Of a stretch of DNA of 34,278 nt, positions 1 through 7,218 are shown piece by piece. The notes beneath the pieces are model-generated. The model saw only the letters and a program-made list of their open reading frames with translations, was not told the DNA's origin and searched no databases. A program made the translations under genes and the position numbers. Source of the DNA: a virus; the IMG/VR virus record IMGVR_UViG_3300042485_000802, positions 1 through 34,278 of that record. One strand, given 5' to 3'. The first letter of the stretch is position 1. The number at the start of each line of letters is the position of its first letter.

Positions 1-443
1 CCTTGTACATAATAAACTGTTGTAGTTCCAGCACGAGTAATCGATACTGATCCTACTGCTGTACTTTTAGTATATACATAAAAGTCTGCTGATGTTCCAG
101 TTCCTGTTGCAATTGATAGCGTTGAGGTTCCAGATGATGCTGTTACTGCTGCACCAGTTGCTGATAGAGCGGGTACAAGTGTTGCGTTTACTGCAACTGC
201 TGTTACTGCTGTTCCAGTGTCTACGCCTGTTACGGCAATCTTCAATGCATCTGCTGCATCTACACTGTTATCTGCTGGTACTGGTAGTGATACAGGAGTT
301 GTTACTACTGTTCCACCCGTTGCTGCAGTTCCCGCCACCGTTAGGGTGACAGTTCCAGCATTAGCCTGAGCTGCTGGCGATACAAGCATTGTGCTAGTCA
401 GGGCTGCAGCGATGATTAGCGATACTTTCTTAAATGAGTTCAT
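1..443 (-). CDS. Secreted Ala/Thr/Val-rich protein, 3' end outside window
   Basis: The frame opens at ATG 443 and runs off the left edge with no stop (about 147 codons visible). A good ribosome site (AAGGAG) lies about 10 nt upstream. The N-terminus is a classical signal peptide: Lys5-Lys6, a hydrophobic stretch at about residues 8-22, and a likely cleavage after QANA near residue 28. The mature part is low-complexity, rich in Ala, Thr, Val, Gly and Ser, without Cys, as in beta-sandwich surface or virion proteins. Its composition resembles the large protein at 11737-14247. Function is unknown; a surface or tail-associated adhesin is an inference. Confidence 0.75.
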   Translation of the reverse strand, partial: MNSFKKVSLIIAAALTSTMLVSPAAQANAGTVTLTVAGTAATGGTVVTTPVSLPVPADNSVDAADALKIAVTGVDTGTAVTAVAVNATLVPALSATGAAVTASSGTSTLSIATGTGTSADFYVYTKSTAVGSVSITRAGTTTVYYVQ

Positions 444-545
444 TTAATTTATTCTCCTTTTTACCTGCCTCTGTTGAGTACAGGAATCTATGTGGTATTT
501 TTATATCACAATATGTAAGACGTTTATGTGACACAAATGTTGCGT

Positions 546-749
546 TTAATTTAATTCATTTACTCTAACTTGAAAAGAACAGGGGTCTCCGCCCTCTTCC
601 CACTCTTGCATTTCTTCGTCAGACATTGGGGGAGCATCATGTGTATTGCAAAATACATCTGAAATCCATCCTCGATCATAGCCATTTTTAAGCCATATTT
701 CAAACTCTACGTGATTTATATATCCTTCGTCAGGATCTAATTCATCCAC
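546..749 (-). CDS. Small acidic phage protein, unknown function
   Basis: 67 aa, starting with GTG at 749 and preceded by AAAGGAG at 8 nt spacing, overlapping the thioredoxin stop by 13 nt. It is strongly acidic, with a run containing CNTHD, PMSDEE and WEEGGDPC; the two Cys and the His could bind a metal. The Cys-x-Thr-His-Asp ... Trp-Glu-Glu-Gly-x-Asp-Pro-Cys layout resembles small hypothetical proteins of actinobacteriophages as I remember them, without assigned function. It is probably co-transcribed with the thioredoxin from the promoter at 1050-1078. Confidence 0.7.
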   Translation of the reverse strand: MDELDPDEGYINHVEFEIWLKNGYDRGWISDVFCNTHDAPPMSDEEMQEWEEGGDPCSFQVRVNELN

Positions 750-1042
750 TGCTCGATCTCCTTTAGCATTAAATGTTTTGGCTTTGCCCCAATGATTCTT
801 TTTACTTCTTCTCCATTTTCAAAAACAATTGTAGTTGGTAAAGATATAATCCCATACTTTTCTACCATACTCTTATTTTCGTCAGCATTTATTTTACCAA
901 CCCATATCGAGCACTCCTCAGATATTTCATCTAAAATTGGAGAAAACATCTTGCACGGCCTACACCACTCTGCCCAGAAATCAACTAAGATTACCTTGTG
1001 GGTAGAAATAGCTGTTTGAAAATTGTTGTCGTCGACTATCAT
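737..1042 (-). CDS. Thioredoxin with WCRPC active site
   Basis: 101 aa from ATG 1042. The thioredoxin fold is clear: VDFWAEWCRPCK at residues 20-31 with redox Cys27 and Cys30, then the cis-Pro motif SLPTT near residue 72 and a C-terminal helix. The motif is Trp-Cys-Arg-Pro-Cys rather than the usual WCGPC, which should shift the redox potential. An upstream in-frame ATG at 1051 exists, but it overlaps the -10 box and neither ATG has a ribosome site. The consensus promoter places +1 on or next to ATG 1042, so a leaderless start there is favoured. Phage thioredoxins commonly serve as reductant for ribonucleotide reductase or as polymerase processivity factors; which applies here is not visible. 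Confidence 0.9.
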   Translation of the reverse strand: MIVDDNNFQTAISTHKVILVDFWAEWCRPCKMFSPILDEISEECSIWVGKINADENKSMVEKYGIISLPTTIVFENGEEVKRIIGAKPKHLMLKEIEQWMN

Positions 1043-1049
1043 ATTATAC

Positions 1050-1078
1050 ATTATATATAATCAACGTCTTGGTGTCAA
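1050..1078 (-). promoter_or_regulatory. Consensus sigma70-type promoter for thioredoxin, leaderless
   Basis: -35 TTGACA at 1078-1073, 17 bp spacer, -10 TATAAT at 1055-1050: a perfect consensus. The A of ATG 1042 is 8 nt past the -10, at the expected transcription start. The TGA stop of the upstream oxygenase gene (1077-1075) is the TGA within the -35 hexamer. Confidence 0.85.
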
Positions 1079-1662
1079 TAGAGATTGACATCGTTAGGTG
1101 TCATCTTTAATCTAATTACATCTTGAGCTTCTTTTGGCAAGCTTCTAAATGCCCTAGTTTTTTTAATTATTTCACTGTCTTCTGGTGCTAAATTGACAAA
1201 AATTGCTATAACGTAATCCTTTTCATCAGATGACGGATACTCTGGTCTATTGTGGAAGTCTTCGTCTCCCTTTAGAAAGACTGCTGAGTTAGTAACACTT
1301 GGAAAGTCTACTCCCTCAACCGTCAAGGGCCAGTTGAGGGTTGAATCTACAATAATATTTAACGTATGAGTGGCATAAAAGTCATCTACGTGATTTCCTA
1401 AAGACGGGATCACGCCGTCTACTATTTGATACTTTACGCATTGAGTATAAACTATTTCTAGGTTGTCTACATTAAATCCGTCTCTAGAAGTTTTAACTAA
1501 TAATTGATTTATCTCTTCAGGAAAATGAATAGTGTTCCAGTATCTACCATATATTTTTGTGTAATTAAAATCTTTTGAATTCTCTATATGCGAAACCACA
1601 TGATCTTTAATTAGATTAAAGTCTTTGTCGTTAAATAAATTTTCTTTGTAAAAAGATTTCAC
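1075..1662 (-). CDS. 2OG-Fe(II) oxygenase-like protein
   Basis: 195 aa, GTG start at 1662 with a GGGAG ribosome site just upstream. The likely iron triad is His91-x-Asp93 (NHVDD) and His137, with Arg139 (FHNRPE) as candidate 2-oxoglutarate ligand; the double-stranded beta-helix core is about residues 70-170. It is a paralogue of the gene at 8034-8615: both have a Ser-Thr-Leu-Asp/Asn-Trp-Pro block about 18 residues after the HxD motif. It lies directly downstream of an SGNH-like gene, an order repeated around 8034-10040. The substrate could be a glycan, peptide or small molecule. Family placement is fairly likely, substrate unknown. Confidence 0.65.
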   Translation of the reverse strand: MKSFYKENLFNDKDFNLIKDHVVSHIENSKDFNYTKIYGRYWNTIHFPEEINQLLVKTSRDGFNVDNLEIVYTQCVKYQIVDGVIPSLGNHVDDFYATHTLNIIVDSTLNWPLTVEGVDFPSVTNSAVFLKGDEDFHNRPEYPSSDEKDYVIAIFVNLAPEDSEIIKKTRAFRSLPKEAQDVIRLKMTPNDVNLY

Positions 1663-1744
1663 GATTCTCCCTTAATAAATAAATCTTTTTGTCCTGTTTA
1701 ATTCTTTTTTTAGCTTTCTTTTTCTATATAGATAAATAATTTTT

Positions 1745-2698
1745 TTAATCATTGAACAGGCCTCTTTTTTCTATTTCTTTCATAAAGCATGATGTCCAGT
1801 ATTGGTGGATAGCGCTTCCACTGTGTCCGTCTCTCTTTTTTAACACAGAGTCTGGAACAGACATTTTGGGATAAAGATTTGCAATAAACTCAAAAAGATC
1901 CTTTCCATTCATTTCTATAAAATATTGACCTATATACTTGAGATGACTAAGGTTGATATTGTCATCATAAATCCAAGTAGAGTATAAAAGCTTAATGTTA
2001 TTTGATTTACAATAAGAAACAAGCATGCTCCATCCAACTGCAAACTCTATATATTGCCTTCTGTATTCATTAAAATCAATTACATTTTCTTTTGGGACAA
2101 ATTTAGCTGCCCTGTTCTTTTCTCTTTGTGTGACTGGACGTCTGCTTGGAAGTTCTAGATATTTTTGATTGTATTCCCATCCTTCTCTTTTGTCGTTCCA
2201 GTAAAAATTTCTTCCAATATTAGGCAGCAATACAAAAAAATGAGTAGGAGCTCCGTATTTTTCTACGTAAGTCATTAGACTTAAAGCTACTTTATGCCAT
2301 CCGTTACCCGATCTTGCTAAAGAATAGTATCCGCCGATATCATATTTTTGCTTTAATTCAGAATACAAATTGTATGCCCATAATTCATTTAAATTACCGC
2401 CCACGCCTTCTGTTTCAGAGCAGCCTCCAAATACTACATGATATTTTTCTTTATGATCTTTAGTAAATTCATCGGATCTAAAAAAATCTGAGTTGTACTT
2501 ATACGAGACAAGCCCGTCGTCATCACCACTCTCTGTCTTAAATGGCAAATGCGTAAAAGTTCTTGGCCACTCATTTCTATTTTCACCAAAATTGTTAAAC
2601 CATGTTGCATCAAATTCATTATAAAAGGCGTCTATAGTTCCTGAACTATTTAAAATATTAGCGTTAGTTATTTCAAACGGATCATTTTTGGTATTCAA
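1745..2698 (-). CDS. SGNH/GDSL-like hydrolase, paralogue 1 of 3
   Basis: 317 aa, TTG start at 2698 with AAGGAG 5 nt upstream. Block I is FGGCSETEGVG with candidate nucleophile Ser94; a block II-like Gly is in LARSGNGW; the block V Asp-x-His is DGHSG (Asp290, His292). It is clearly related to 15963-16952, sharing SYKYNSD, GCSETEGVG, LWAY and the terminal (D)GH-x-G-x(4)-H-x-YW. Members of this superfamily are esterases, acyl- or acetyl-hydrolases or transferases acting on lipids and glycans; no signal peptide, so intracellular. It overlaps the methyltransferase gene by 17 nt and sits in the sulfotransferase operon, suggesting action on the same glycan or lipid product (inference). Confidence 0.65.
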   Translation of the reverse strand: MNTKNDPFEITNANILNSSGTIDAFYNEFDATWFNNFGENRNEWPRTFTHLPFKTESGDDDGLVSYKYNSDFFRSDEFTKDHKEKYHVVFGGCSETEGVGGNLNELWAYNLYSELKQKYDIGGYYSLARSGNGWHKVALSLMTYVEKYGAPTHFFVLLPNIGRNFYWNDKREGWEYNQKYLELPSRRPVTQREKNRAAKFVPKENVIDFNEYRRQYIEFAVGWSMLVSYCKSNNIKLLYSTWIYDDNINLSHLKYIGQYFIEMNGKDLFEFIANLYPKMSVPDSVLKKRDGHSGSAIHQYWTSCFMKEIEKRGLFND

Positions 2699-3389
2699 CT
2701 TTGCTCCTTAAATATATATCATAAAATCCTAATGTGTGTAACGCAATGGCGTCTACTGACCATTCTTTATTTAAGAATAAAAACTCATTTACAGACTGGT
2801 ACGTTCCATATGGCGCATCTTCAATTATACCATCGTAAATTAAGTAATCATTTAGCCCTATTATTCCCCCAGGCTTAATCATGTCCTTTACTTTATTTAA
2901 TGTATCTCTAATTAATCTTCTATCATTAGATAGGTCTATGTAGACATAATCATATTTTTTATCTATTGTATCAAGTACTTGTGGTACGCTTCCTTTAATT
3001 ACATTGACACCTGTGTATTTACTAAATTTATCCTTAATGTATTCCATGTGTGTCTCTGGAGTATACAGAAGTTCATGTTTTGGATTGCACTGGCAACTTC
3101 CAAATTTTCTCCAAGACCAGCATTTTAGATCTTGATTGTACCAGTCTACTAAATCTACAGATAATGGATTTCTTGAGCTAACTACTATATCTGAGTAGTA
3201 GCCCCAAGCAACACCCAGCTCCATATAGTCACAATTTAAGGGTAACGTTTTTATGTATTCTTCTCTGTTTGAGTATACACGAGCTTTGCTTAGTTGTGAT
3301 TGTTCTATGTGGTGCGAACTTTCAATTTCGTCGTTGGCTAAATTTGTTATTTGATTAAAATCAAATTGTCTGACTGGTTTTTTTGGCAC
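2682..3389 (-). CDS. Class I SAM-dependent methyltransferase-like protein
   Basis: 235 aa, GTG start at 3389. A Rossmann-type pattern is visible: motif I YMELGVAWGYYSD (about 55-67), an acidic residue after strand 2 (SVDLVD, about 77-82), motif IV YDYVYIDLS (about 145-153) and a motif VI-like MIKPGGIIGLNDY, as in O-methyltransferases of the Methyltransf_24 type that act on sugars or small molecules. A CW/CQC segment in the middle may bind metal. It lies 15 nt after the sulfotransferase gene and overlaps the SGNH gene by 17 nt, so the three are probably one pathway. The substrate is not inferable. Confidence 0.7.
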   Translation of the reverse strand: MPKKPVRQFDFNQITNLANDEIESSHHIEQSQLSKARVYSNREEYIKTLPLNCDYMELGVAWGYYSDIVVSSRNPLSVDLVDWYNQDLKCWSWRKFGSCQCNPKHELLYTPETHMEYIKDKFSKYTGVNVIKGSVPQVLDTIDKKYDYVYIDLSNDRRLIRDTLNKVKDMIKPGGIIGLNDYLIYDGIIEDAPYGTYQSVNEFLFLNKEWSVDAIALHTLGFYDIYLRSKVEYQK

Positions 3390-3404
3390 CTAGATATCCT
3401 CTGC

Positions 3405-4091
3405 CTAAGACCATTTAGATTGCTCATCAAGAATTAAGCTTTTAGTGTCTTCATAAATCTTTTGTATTTTATCAAAACCCTTGGTGTTTAAAAGCAAATC
3501 CTTTGCCTGATCATAAGGATCAGGCTTCTTTTCTACTGGGACTGCGTTGTTATATCCAGGCTCACCCTTATCGTGCACACGTATCTGGCTTTTGGCCTCT
3601 GCCTTTAATTTTTCAATGTCGCTATTTTTTGCATCCATATCCAGCAAAGACTTAACCACATACTCTATGTCTGTGGTTGCCTGCTCAAAAGTAAATGGCT
3701 TTAAGTTTTTAATATTCTTTTCTATTCCGTAAGCATAGTTCTTGTATACATAAAAATGCTCCATGATCAGTCTATCTAAACTTACATAGTTATATTCATG
3801 TGGCTGAGCTATACCGCTAACAATACTATTGCCTAGACCAGACATAATTTTTGTAATTACTGAGGGTATTAAATCTACTGGATCTCTTAGTATTGTTGTT
3901 TGAGTTATACCGTCAAATTTTGCTAGCAAAGCTACTGGGGTATGAACCCTTAAAATAAATGAATCGACATAGATATTGCCACCATACTCTACATCCTTAA
4001 GTAGGGATATTTTATGCTTATATAAAACATATTGTAGCCATGCAGTTCCGCTTCTCGGAGCAGAGTTTATCAATATCTTGTCGTTTATCAA
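3405..4091 (-). CDS. Sulfotransferase-like protein (PAPS-dependent)
   Basis: 228 aa, apparently from TTG 4091, with AAGGAT upstream inside the preceding gene's end. The 5'-phosphosulfate-binding P-loop is NSAPRSGTAWL (residues 9-19). The 3'-phosphate site is ILRDP (Arg69-Asp70-Pro71) followed by Ser77, the Arg...Ser spacing usual for cytosolic-type sulfotransferases. The family moves sulfate from PAPS to hydroxyls or amines of carbohydrates or small molecules. It is short for the family and its C-terminus (after about 150) is Lys/Glu-rich without clear motifs. Context is a methyltransferase and an SGNH hydrolase downstream. Confidence 0.75.
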   Translation of the reverse strand: MINDKILINSAPRSGTAWLQYVLYKHKISLLKDVEYGGNIYVDSFILRVHTPVALLAKFDGITQTTILRDPVDLIPSVITKIMSGLGNSIVSGIAQPHEYNYVSLDRLIMEHFYVYKNYAYGIEKNIKNLKPFTFEQATTDIEYVVKSLLDMDAKNSDIEKLKAEAKSQIRVHDKGEPGYNNAVPVEKKPDPYDQAKDLLLNTKGFDKIQKIYEDTKSLILDEQSKWS

Positions 4092-4095
4092 ACGA

Positions 4096-4302
4096 TTATG
4101 TATCCTTTAGTTCGTCCGCTGCTGCATTGAATTTATTCATAAATGTTTGAATAACCCAAACTGCAGTTTCTCCAGCATTAGCAGCCATTGCTTTTGAAGA
4201 TTCTTCCGTCCTATCTTCAATGGCAAGACCATTGTACCATTTTTGGTACAACTCCTCGCCAATTTCTTTAATAATTTCTTCTAATACTGTCATGTTAGCC
4301 AT
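4096..4302 (-). CDS. Small helical protein, unknown
   Basis: 68 aa, ATG at 4302 overlapping the protease stop by 8 nt; a second in-frame ATG at 4293 is also possible. Predicted almost entirely alpha-helical, charged at both ends, with a central AMAANAGETAVWVIQTFM helix. No Cys and no known motif. Likely translated by coupling to the upstream subtilisin-like gene. Function unrecognised; the context would allow a structural accessory protein or a protease partner. Confidence 0.6.
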   Translation of the reverse strand: MANMTVLEEIIKEIGEELYQKWYNGLAIEDRTEESSKAMAANAGETAVWVIQTFMNKFNAAADELKDT

Positions 4303-5425
4303 TTATTTTCTTGTTCCAATCTGCTTTAATCTTAGCAAGCTTTTCAGCAGCAGCCTTGATTTCTAGTTGGTACTGTGCCTCGGCTGCAGCAATTTCTTTA
4401 GCCGATTCTGCTACAAGAGCAGCCTTTGCCTCAGCAGCCAATTGTTCTGCGGTTTTAACCACAGGCTTTGGTGTAGGAGTTGGTGCTGGGGCCTGTGCAA
4501 CTATTGCTGTTTGAGAAGACATAATAAGCTTTCCCTCTTGTCCTCTTGCACCCTTGATTATCTTAGAATTTGCATTCAGCATACCAATAACTTCATTATA
4601 TGAAGCGTTAGGATTTGAAGATTTAATTCCAACCCACACTGCTGCTGCAACTTGTGTTGAAATTGAAGACCCCATTGCATTTCTAATTTGTCCTCCTGGA
4701 ATCATAACCTGCATGTTTCCAGTAGCATAGTAATCTAATCTGTTTTTGTCAAAATTAGAATTGTTATCTATTTGCTCATATTGATCAGACATTCCAATTG
4801 ATATTGAATCATTAATGCATCCTGGCCACGATAGTCTTGATAGGTCTCGCATATTTCCTGCTGGAAAAAATGAAGGGATTCCTGCTGTGACCAATGAGGA
4901 TAGCATGCCACGCAGAGTTGGAGTTGCAGGGCAATAATCTGTTGCTGTAGTTAGGATTGCATGGTTAGCTTGTGACATGGAAACCGCTTGAATGTTAAAC
5001 TTTTCTTTATTATCTAGTACCCACTTGAGGGCCAATGATACTCCGACTTCACCAGTGGACTGTCTCATTCCAGTTGTGGTATTTCCAATAATTCTAACAA
5101 ACACGATTTTAATATTTGGATTAGTTCTAACAGCAACGGAAGCCATTTGCGTTCCATGATCAAATCCATTTGAAGAAATCATGTTAGAAGGAAGAACCGC
5201 TGAACCAGTTCCTTCCATAAACTTCTGTCCGTTTGGACATGAGGCCCATTCTAACACACAAACTTCATGTGCAATCTTATCTTTAAAGATTGGCAACGAA
5301 GTGTCTAGAGCTGTGTCTAGAATAGCTAATGTAGGGGCTTTTGGTTCCGCCTTTGCCTCTACAGCAAAAAATAAAGTAAATAGTAGTGATGTTGCAGATA
5401 CTGCACTTATTAGTTTTTTATTCAT
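4295..5425 (-). CDS. Secreted subtilisin-like (S8) serine protease
   Basis: 376 aa. The signal peptide (MNKK, hydrophobic about 5-22, AxA site near residue 26) is followed by an S8 domain with the triad Asp37 (LAILDTALD), His90 (GFDHGTQMA) and Ser254 (GSSIST); oxyanion Asn191 is in FPAGN. The Ser motif is GSSIS rather than the usual GTSMA. Six Cys outside the signal peptide (56, 63, 165, 203 among them) could form disulfides, fitting an extracellular place. The tail (about 310-376) is a Pro linker then an Ala/Glu/Lys coiled coil, perhaps an attachment to the virion or cell surface. It is preceded by a leaderless promoter and heads the unit running to 1075. Substrate unknown; could be a tail-borne protease. 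Confidence 0.85.
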   Translation of the reverse strand: MNKKLISAVSATSLLFTLFFAVEAKAEPKAPTLAILDTALDTSLPIFKDKIAHEVCVLEWASCPNGQKFMEGTGSAVLPSNMISSNGFDHGTQMASVAVRTNPNIKIVFVRIIGNTTTGMRQSTGEVGVSLALKWVLDNKEKFNIQAVSMSQANHAILTTATDYCPATPTLRGMLSSLVTAGIPSFFPAGNMRDLSRLSWPGCINDSISIGMSDQYEQIDNNSNFDKNRLDYYATGNMQVMIPGGQIRNAMGSSISTQVAAAVWVGIKSSNPNASYNEVIGMLNANSKIIKGARGQEGKLIMSSQTAIVAQAPAPTPTPKPVVKTAEQLAAEAKAALVAESAKEIAAAEAQYQLEIKAAAEKLAKIKADWNKKING

Positions 5426-5431
5426 AATGAC

Positions 5432-5461
5432 ATTCTACTAAATTAGTAGGCAGTTTGTCAA
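5432..5461 (-). promoter_or_regulatory. Promoter for subtilisin gene, leaderless
   Basis: -35 TTGACA at 5461-5456, 18 bp spacer, -10 TAGAAT at 5437-5432. The A of ATG 5425 is exactly 7 nt past the -10, and no ribosome site precedes the ATG. The TGA stop of the 56-aa gene (5460-5458) is inside the -35 box. Confidence 0.8.
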
Positions 5462-5628
5462 GAGTTTCTATCTAGTCGTCGTTGATACCATTTCCCAGCA
5501 TCAAGCTGTGGCTGTTGAAGGTTGTTTGCCTCTATTAGGGTTGCAAGCATATTGTTAACTAGATCTAATTCAAATTCTAGCTTGATTACTTGCATCTCTA
5601 GCAATCTAAGTCTTTCAGATTTTCTCAT
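5458..5628 (-). CDS. Small coiled-coil protein (56 aa)
   Basis: 56 aa from ATG 5628 by ATGA overlap with the upstream zinc ribbon gene (stop 5627-5625). The N-terminal half is an amphipathic helix with Leu at heptad-like spacing (RLRLLEMQVIKLEFELDLV), then LQQPQLDAGKWYQRRLDR. No Cys, no membrane segment. It resembles, from memory, short hypothetical proteins in other actinobacterial phages ending in a DAGKWYxRRLDR motif. Function unknown; a dimerising helix is likely. Confidence 0.65.
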   Translation of the reverse strand: MRKSERLRLLEMQVIKLEFELDLVNNMLATLIEANNLQQPQLDAGKWYQRRLDRNS

Positions 5629-5834
5629 TCTGTTCTATCCTCTGGTGTAGGGGCGGTTGCTAATGTACCGCAATTTGCACATTCCATGTCTAAAAAGTAT
5701 GTAGCAATATCAAAATTTTCAAAAACAACTTTTAGGTTCCAGACAAAACATCCGCAGGGACAAACATGGGTTGGTGTTCCACGAATGTCCATAGCCATAT
5801 CGTAGTTTTCTGGCCTTAGATCGTTTATGTCCAT
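5625..5834 (-). CDS. Zinc-ribbon phage protein (69 aa)
   Basis: 69 aa, ATG 5834. Metal ligands are likely CPCGC (about 25-29) and CANCG (about 52-56), two Cys knuckles separated by a beta segment, giving a rubredoxin- or zinc-ribbon-like fold. The C-terminus is polar (TAPTPEDRTE). Expressed from its own leaderless promoter at 5842-5870 and coupled to the 56-aa gene. Such ribbons in phages are often transcription- or replication-associated, but nothing here proves that. Confidence 0.7.
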   Translation of the reverse strand: MDINDLRPENYDMAMDIRGTPTHVCPCGCFVWNLKVVFENFDIATYFLDMECANCGTLATAPTPEDRTE

Positions 5835-5841
5835 AAAGTTT

Positions 5842-5870
5842 ATTATACTCTAAATCTCTATTATTGTAAA
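5842..5870 (-). promoter_or_regulatory. Promoter for zinc-ribbon gene, leaderless
   Basis: -35 TTTACA at 5870-5865, 17 bp spacer, -10 TATAAT at 5847-5842. The A of ATG 5834 is 8 nt past the -10. The -35 lies inside the final codons of the Ntn-hydrolase gene. Confidence 0.75.
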
Positions 5871-6416
5871 TGGTGGTCTAACCGACATATTAAATTTTGC
5901 TGCTGCATCTAGAGCCATTCTAACACGCTTTCTAGGAGTTTTAATTGCTGTAGTAGAAAAAAGCGATCCAAGAGCTAGCTCTTGTCCAGCACCTTCAGCC
6001 ATGTATTGAACATCAGCCTCTCCAACGTGAAAGTCAGAGTCCATTGTAAATATTCTTCCAGCGCCTTGTACGGCTATTATAAATATACCACCAGCATCGC
6101 CATCATCTGTTCCTGTACCAAAACTTCCATATCCTTGTTCTTTAAATGCATCTTTGATAGACTCAATAAACTTTGTTCTGATGAACTTATCTAGGTTTCT
6201 GTATCCCGTTGTTGGTTTGTATACAGGTGGGGTCCAGTTGTATTGTAATATCTGACCCATTCTAAAACTATCAACAAACGCTATACCAAACTGACCAACT
6301 TTAAATACTTTTGGATCAGTTCTTTGAAATATCAATCCGCTTTTATCGTCTGAGGCAGCAGCATCTCCGCCAAGGAGTACTTTGTTTTCATGAATTAGGG
6401 CTACTACACAGGTCAT
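5850..6416 (-). CDS. Proteasome/HslV-like Ntn hydrolase
   Basis: 188 aa. After removal of Met the protein starts Thr-Cys-Val-Val-Ala, placing a nucleophilic Thr at position 1. Asp17 (GGDAA) falls exactly where the proteasome beta-subunit catalytic Asp does, and Lys35 (DPKVFK) is near the expected Lys33. Later GTGTDDGDAGG and MAEGAGQELALGSL match the beta-subunit core, where S/G-SG-x-AxxAL is typical. Length is near HslV. Self-assembling Ntn hydrolases of this kind occur in some phages, with unknown substrates; capsid maturation or host proteolysis are possibilities. Leaderless promoter directly upstream, and no ATPase partner gene in the window. Confidence 0.75.
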   Translation of the reverse strand: MTCVVALIHENKVLLGGDAAASDDKSGLIFQRTDPKVFKVGQFGIAFVDSFRMGQILQYNWTPPVYKPTTGYRNLDKFIRTKFIESIKDAFKEQGYGSFGTGTDDGDAGGIFIIAVQGAGRIFTMDSDFHVGEADVQYMAEGAGQELALGSLFSTTAIKTPRKRVRMALDAAAKFNMSVRPPFTIIEI

Positions 6417-6422
6417 AAGATA

Positions 6423-6451
6423 AGTATACTATTTTTAAATTATATAGGCAA
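6423..6451 (-). promoter_or_regulatory. Promoter for Ntn hydrolase, leaderless
   Basis: -35 TTGCCT at 6451-6446, 17 bp spacer, -10 TATACT at 6428-6423. The A of ATG 6416 is exactly 7 nt past the -10. No ribosome site is present. The boxes begin 2 nt after the upstream gene's stop. Confidence 0.65.
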
Positions 6452-6453
6452 CC

Positions 6454-6756
6454 TTATTTTTCATCAAAATCAAAGCCATTTAGCTCTCTAAGGGCATTTT
6501 CGAGCTCTGACTTAATTAAAATTAACTCCTCAATTGTTTTATAATATTTATCTTTCCAGTCAGTCAATTCTTTTTCTAATTGATATAGCTCAATTTTTAA
6601 ATCTTTAAGCTCTATTTTTAATAAGTCTTGCTCACGCTCTTTTTGTCTATTTTTCTCTCTCTTGCTCTCGCTCAGACCAGCAATAATTGCCGTCCCCATG
6701 CCAGACAATAGAGCAGCAGATATTGCAATAATTATAGTAGTCAGATCTAGATTCAT
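6454..6756 (-). CDS. Membrane-anchored coiled-coil protein
   Basis: 100 aa, ATG 6756. One N-terminal membrane helix (about residues 5-28, TTIIIAISAALLSGMGTAII), then a long charged coiled coil (about 30-95) rich in Lys, Glu and Leu. This topology suggests a protein held in the cell membrane with a cytoplasmic helical stalk, as in some phage lysis-timing or exclusion proteins; no family recognised. A TATAAT at 6771-6766 lies 9 nt before the ATG, and no ribosome site is seen. Confidence 0.65.
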   Translation of the reverse strand: MNLDLTTIIIAISAALLSGMGTAIIAGLSESKREKNRQKEREQDLLKIELKDLKIELYQLEKELTDWKDKYYKTIEELILIKSELENALRELNGFDFDEK

Positions 6757-6765
6757 TATACATTA

Positions 6766-6771
6766 ATTATA
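6766..6771 (-). promoter_or_regulatory. Possible -10 box before membrane coiled-coil gene
   Basis: TATAAT, with the A of ATG 6756 10 nt downstream. The hexamer at 17 bp spacing (TTAATT) is a poor -35, so this is a weaker example of the leaderless pattern. Confidence 0.4.
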
Positions 6772-6785
6772 CCGTATTACATATA

Positions 6786-7022
6786 CTAAATTAATAATTC
6801 AGAAGCGGTAATCTCTAGTCCAACATACTTCTTTTTTAAAACAAAATCTTTTACTGCGTCTGACCCTAGCTGTCTGCCAGCCAATATGATCAGCCATCTT
6901 GGCTCAAATTTAGAAGATATGCAGCTTTCGCACATCAATAAGTTGATAGGCACTAGAACCGACTTCTTAAGACTTAGCTTATTTTTTGTTTTATTGCATG
7001 AATAGCATAATACTTTATCCAC
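6786..7022 (-). CDS. Small Cys-pair protein (78 aa)
   Basis: 78 aa, GTG start at 7022 with AGGAG at 7 nt spacing. CYSC at about 6-9 and CESC at about 31-34 make a four-Cys zinc site. The C-terminal half WLIILAGRQLGSDAVKDFVLKKKYVG looks like a short helix pair. I recall very similar short proteins in actinobacterial phages, with no assigned role. It is part of the run of small genes downstream of WhiB. Confidence 0.7.
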   Translation of the reverse strand: MDKVLCYSCNKTKNKLSLKKSVLVPINLLMCESCISSKFEPRWLIILAGRQLGSDAVKDFVLKKKYVGLEITASELLI

Positions 7023-7026
7023 TTGT

Positions 7027-7218
7027 TTACTCCTCTATGTGTGTAAAAACAATTTCATCCATAATTGAAAACTCAGAATTATCTATCATTTCTTCATGTT
7101 CAACTTCATCTTTAATATATTTTACTAAAGATGCGTATGCTCCAAGCTTTTCTGTTGATCCGTAGCACCCCAAATCATGAATAAAGACTATCATGACTCT
7201 GTCATAATACTCTCGCAC
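7027..7218 (-). CDS. Small hypothetical protein (63 aa)
   Basis: Start chosen at GTG 7218 because AAGGGG lies 6 nt upstream; a longer GTG at 7239 and an ATG at 7194 are alternatives. The start region lies within the end of the gene at 7202-7519. The product contains a hydrophobic strand VMIVFIHDLGCYG and an acidic C-terminus rich in Glu and Asp. No family recognised. Confidence 0.5.
   Translation of the reverse strand: MREYYDRVMIVFIHDLGCYGSTEKLGAYASLVKYIKDEVEHEEMIDNSEFSIMDEIVFTHIEE

Noticed and set aside
444-545. Promoter before the left-edge secreted protein
   Set aside because: Only weak pairs such as TTGTGT/TATTGT are present; a 100-bp AT-rich leader with a good ribosome site is all that can be supported.
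1663-1744. Small gene or terminator between 2OG and SGNH genes
   Set aside because: AT-rich, no start with ribosome site and no hairpin followed by a T-run on the minus strand.
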